Assembly: GCF_900112395.1 (NCBI RefSeq)
Contig: NZ_FOLN01000010.1
Location: 112,090 to 176,089, forward strand
DNA: 64,000 bases
Direction: 5' to 3'
Source of the DNA: Algibacter lectus
Lineage (GTDB): Bacteria > Bacteroidota > Bacteroidia > Flavobacteriales > Flavobacteriaceae
Shown here: positions 61,811-64,000 of the stretch, one piece after another
How the letters are laid out: each line of letters opens with the position of its first letter
Position numbering within the stretch: position 1 is the first letter of the stretch
The notes under the pieces: model-generated
The model's input: only the letters and a program-made list of their open reading frames with translations
Told to the model about the DNA's origin: nothing
Database searches by the model: none
Position numbers and translations under genes: made by a program

Positions 61811-62287
61811 TTATTTAGATATTATTTCTTTCCACCTTTCAGATTCCGCAAACTGCTTTACAATGCGATTTCGTTCAGTGAGTAATTCAATCATATATTT
61901 TTTGAGGAACAATTTATCAGCTATTTTACCTAAAACTCCAAAAGGAGATTTGTAATAAAAAAGGTCTGTCATTAAAGTCTCATCATTCAATTCCTCAAAG
62001 TGATGTTCGTGTTTAAATTCTTTAAAAGCCCCTTTTACCATTTGGTCTGTAAAGTATTTTGGTCGGTTGTATTCGGTGATTTTGGAAGTCAAGTTTTGAT
62101 AAATACCAAAGTGTTTTGCTCTCCACGTTACGCTTTCGTCTATTCCGATTAATCCACTCGTTTTTCCTGCGATGGCTTCTTCGTTTGTGTGTTCCGTTGA
62201 AATTTTGTGTAAATCGATACTTCGCGAGAGATCAAATACTATGCTTCTAGTAGCTTTTATCTTTGTTTGAAGTTTGATTTTTGGCAT
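61811..62287 (-). CDS. SRPBCC (START/polyketide-cyclase-like) protein
   Basis: 158 aa. IKATRSIVFDLSRSIDLHKIS is the first strand-helix of the helix-grip fold. ESVTWRAKHFGIYQNLTSKI and MTDLFYYKSPFGVLGKIADK form the later sheet and the long C-terminal helix (KKYMIELLTERNRIVKQFAE). Members bind hydrophobic ligands; some are called cell-division-inhibitor-like. Function unknown. Stands alone. Confidence 0.82.
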   Translation of the reverse strand: MPKIKLQTKIKATRSIVFDLSRSIDLHKISTEHTNEEAIAGKTSGLIGIDESVTWRAKHFGIYQNLTSKITEYNRPKYFTDQMVKGAFKEFKHEHHFEELNDETLMTDLFYYKSPFGVLGKIADKLFLKKYMIELLTERNRIVKQFAESERWKEIISK

Positions 62288-62427
62288 TTTGGAGGAGTGG
62301 TTAGTATAAGAAAAGGAAGGGATTAAAAACGTACTTACTTTCGGCTTAGGACTTGGCTAAATTTAAAATTTTACCGAACTTTATGGACATGTAATAATTT
62401 TTGGTCTAGCTCGTAACCTTTATAATT

Positions 62428-63540
62428 TCATACATTGTTAACGATTGCCTTTTTATTCTCTAATTCCCAATATTTCAGTTCTTTTTTTAATAAGTTGTGT
62501 TTAATTTCTTTTCTACAATTAATAATTAATTCCAAGTTTTTAGTAGACTCACCTAAATCGAAAAATAAAGAATCTTTTAATTTAAAATCACCCCAGCGTT
62601 CCTTTCTGTCCATCTTTTGAATCAAATTATAAACTTCTAAGAAATAACTTTCGTTATAATTCCCTTTGTTGAATTCTGCTTTTAAGGTACCAACCAACAA
62701 CTTTTCCTTTATAGCACTTTTTTGCTTATTTAATACTTCTTCGTGTTTTTCTATAAGAGTAAGCATTTCAGGGTAACTTAAAATATCGACTAGTGGTTTT
62801 AAGGCTGTTATTTCATAGTTTTTAAAAGGTGTTTTTTCCGTAAGTTCCATTGCCGCTTCAAGCCCTTTTTGTTTGCTGTAATTAGATATAAAATCTGATT
62901 TTATAAAATTGGCTTCAGTTTTATGTTTAGCTGGAAGACACTTTTTATAAAAGGTTTTAAATTTATTTAGGTCAACATTGTTTATATATTCATAAATACG
63001 AATTTGATATCCAAAGGCACTAGTTGGTTCATCCTTTTTACGATATGAATTTACCTTGTATACAGGCATCTGTTCTATATAATACTCCATATCACTCCAT
63101 TTTTCAAGCTCTTTCATATATTCAAGTAAACTAATGAACAGATGTTTTTGACCAATATCACTATCAACCTTCAGAATCACTTCTAACATCTGTTTTTCAT
63201 CTAATTTTTCATTGATAAAAAGCTGTTTTAGTCTATGTATATAATCTAGAAAATAATATCCATATCTTCTATGCTCTTCTCCTTCTGCAATGTTTTTTTG
63301 TAATAAATCGATATATTTCTTATACTTATTTTGATACCAAGTATTATCGAAATATCCAATATAGTCACTACCATATATTTCTTTTTCAATAATATTGTTA
63401 TCCTCAAGTTTGATTTTGTCTAAATGGATAACCAATTCAGAATAATTCCGACTAGTAATTTCTTTAAGAACGAACAAATTGGAATATTCATCATTCTCAA
63501 ATAAATTCAATATTTCTATACAATAGTTAATCTCTTTCAT
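62428..63540 (-). CDS. Helical, TPR-like protein of unknown function
   Basis: 370 aa, no signal peptide, no membrane helix, rich in K, E, L and Y. Pairs of amphipathic helices of roughly 35 residues (LFISLLEYMKELEKWSDMEY, KQKGLEAAMELTEKTPFKNY, TLKAEFNKGNYNESYFLEVY) suggest a repeat scaffold of TPR/HEAT type. I do not recognise the family. It lies next to a mobile repeat and an IS, and its composition is more AT-rich than the housekeeping genes, so recent acquisition is possible. Confidence 0.65.
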   Translation of the reverse strand: MKEINYCIEILNLFENDEYSNLFVLKEITSRNYSELVIHLDKIKLEDNNIIEKEIYGSDYIGYFDNTWYQNKYKKYIDLLQKNIAEGEEHRRYGYYFLDYIHRLKQLFINEKLDEKQMLEVILKVDSDIGQKHLFISLLEYMKELEKWSDMEYYIEQMPVYKVNSYRKKDEPTSAFGYQIRIYEYINNVDLNKFKTFYKKCLPAKHKTEANFIKSDFISNYSKQKGLEAAMELTEKTPFKNYEITALKPLVDILSYPEMLTLIEKHEEVLNKQKSAIKEKLLVGTLKAEFNKGNYNESYFLEVYNLIQKMDRKERWGDFKLKDSLFFDLGESTKNLELIINCRKEIKHNLLKKELKYWELENKKAIVNNV

Positions 63541-63556
63541 TTTTGAGGTTATTGCT

Positions 63557-63679
63557 AACGTGTTGTGTAAGAATAGTTGCGTGGTTAAACCACTAACTTA
63601 CTAAAAATGGAACGAACCAGAGGAAATTCCGAAGGAATTTCCACGTAGGATAGAACCAAGCAATTAATTATACACGTTG
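63557..63679. repeat. Flavobacterial mobile repeat (MITE-like)
   Basis: Imperfect terminal inverted repeats: the left end starting AACGTGT and ending ATAGTTGC (63557-63580), and the right end GCAATTAATTATACACGTTG (63660-63679). Inside are two perfect hairpins: GTGGTT/AACCAC (63581-63593) and GGAAATTCC/GGAATTTCC (63622-63642). I recall near-identical sequences in other flavobacterial genomes; no coding capacity. Confidence 0.65.
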
Positions 63680-63698
63680 TGCCTGTTGCACAACGTGT
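63672..63698. repeat. 11-bp hairpin at the repeat/IS junction
   Basis: ACACGTTGTGC (63672-63682) / GCACAACGTGT (63688-63698) with a 5-nt loop. It overlaps the right end of the MITE-like repeat and lies 34 nt before the transposase ATG, so it may be the IS terminal repeat or part of the MITE. Confidence 0.55.
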
Positions 63699-63731
63699 TG
63701 TTAAATATACAGAAATTTCGTATATTTAGTA

Positions 63732-64000
63732 ATGCAAGGCACAAAAATATATCAAGAGAAATTATTCAGCAATTTTCAGTTGAGTAGTCGGGTTCCCCAA
63801 GACAATTTTTATAGACGATTATCTTGTGTTTTAGATTTGGAATTTCTACGGAATCAGACAAAAATCTATTACGGAAACTGTGGACAAAAAAGTTTAGATC
63901 CGGTTGTATTCTTCAAGTTCTGTTTAGTAGGTTATTTAGAGAATATCACCAGTGACCGAAAATTAATAGACCATTGCAGTTTGCGATTAGATATTCTTTA
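63732..64000 (+). CDS. IS1182-family transposase (partial, cut by window end)
   Basis: The first 89 codons are visible. RVPQDNFYRRLSCVLDLEFL, SLDPVVFFKFCLVGYLENI and SDRKLIDHCSLRLDI are the N-terminal DUF772-type region of IS1182/IS5-like DDE transposases. The DDE catalytic part lies beyond the window. It starts with the ATG at 63732. The frame is intact as far as it goes; right end and completeness unknown. Confidence 0.85.
   Translation, partial: MQGTKIYQEKLFSNFQLSSRVPQDNFYRRLSCVLDLEFLRNQTKIYYGNCGQKSLDPVVFFKFCLVGYLENITSDRKLIDHCSLRLDIL

Overview
The window is chromosomal DNA of a marine-type flavobacterium (Bacteroidota, Flavobacteriaceae). The evidence is strong AT bias, short intergenic gaps, few Shine-Dalgarno sites, many TAnnTTTG (-7 type) promoter boxes, Bacteroidota-typical families (BatA-type protein, DUF4835, the 109-aa omega-like subunit, a long GAPDH, a PyrR-PyrB-RnZ block) and a rhamnose/unsaturated-uronide module like those of algal-polysaccharide (ulvan) degraders such as Formosa. 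The genus is an inference. No rRNA, tRNA, CRISPR array or phage was seen.

Layout. 1-5.2 kb (minus): cut DTW-domain tRNA modification gene, trmD, a coiled-coil membrane protein, a long GAPDH and a DegP/HtrA protease. 5.5-9.5 kb (plus): dapF, a GNAT acetyltransferase, mltG, a DUF2279 protein and a lysozyme-fold secreted protein. 9.5-12.1 kb (minus): RsmI-like methyltransferase, LMW phosphatase, dnaA. 12.3-15.4 kb: thioesterase, then a minus operon LEA lipoprotein-ribD-HAD-YigZ. 15.5-19.9 kb (plus): GNAT, prmC, ligA, membrane protein. 19.9-22.4 kb (minus): DUF1275 protein and a 5'-nucleotidase split into two genes. 22.4-35 kb (plus): dapA, bamD, rpoZ, coaBC, DUF4835, recN, fabI, glycosyltransferase, YbbR, coaE, and a histidine kinase/response regulator pair. 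35-41.5 kb (minus): duplicated-domain lipoprotein, esterase, small membrane protein, dihydroorotase-like protein, BatA protein, glycosyltransferase. 41.7-52.6 kb: M61 peptidase, a truncated methyltransferase-like gene, thioredoxin, GNAT, coiled-coil protein, lipoprotein, pyrR-pyrB-(STAS-like)-DUF3291-rnz, a hypothetical gene, pdxH and a CAP lipoprotein. 53-61.5 kb: GH88 hydrolase, a lipoprotein, then rhamnose catabolism on the minus strand (NCS1-type permease, rhamnulokinase, RhaI isomerase, fused aldolase/lactaldehyde dehydrogenase). 61.8-64 kb: SRPBCC protein, unknown helical protein, a flavobacterial repeat and the start of an IS1182-type transposase cut by the window end.

How the parts fit. 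The first 52 kb is mostly housekeeping: cell wall (dapA, dapF, mltG), CoA (coaBC, coaE), fatty acid (fabI), DNA replication and repair (dnaA, ligA, recN), outer-membrane assembly (bamD) and pyrimidine genes. From 53 kb the content becomes accessory: the GH88 enzyme would release unsaturated uronic acid from rhamnose-containing oligosaccharides, and the adjacent cluster would take L-rhamnose through rhamnulose and rhamnulose-1-phosphate to DHAP and lactate.

Most interesting signals: (1) GTTAAA direct repeats phased at about 11 bp upstream of both the DegP-like protease and the histidine kinase/response regulator operon, in each case 26 nt from a TAATTTT(G/A) box, suggesting an envelope-stress regulon; (2) two copies of a structured intergenic repeat (43.7 and 47.3 kb) whose outer stem differs by compensatory base changes; (3) a dihydroorotase lacking its HxH metal ligands; (4) a methyltransferase-like gene reduced to its N-terminal part; (5) a rhamnose cluster whose only transporter is an NCS1-type permease.
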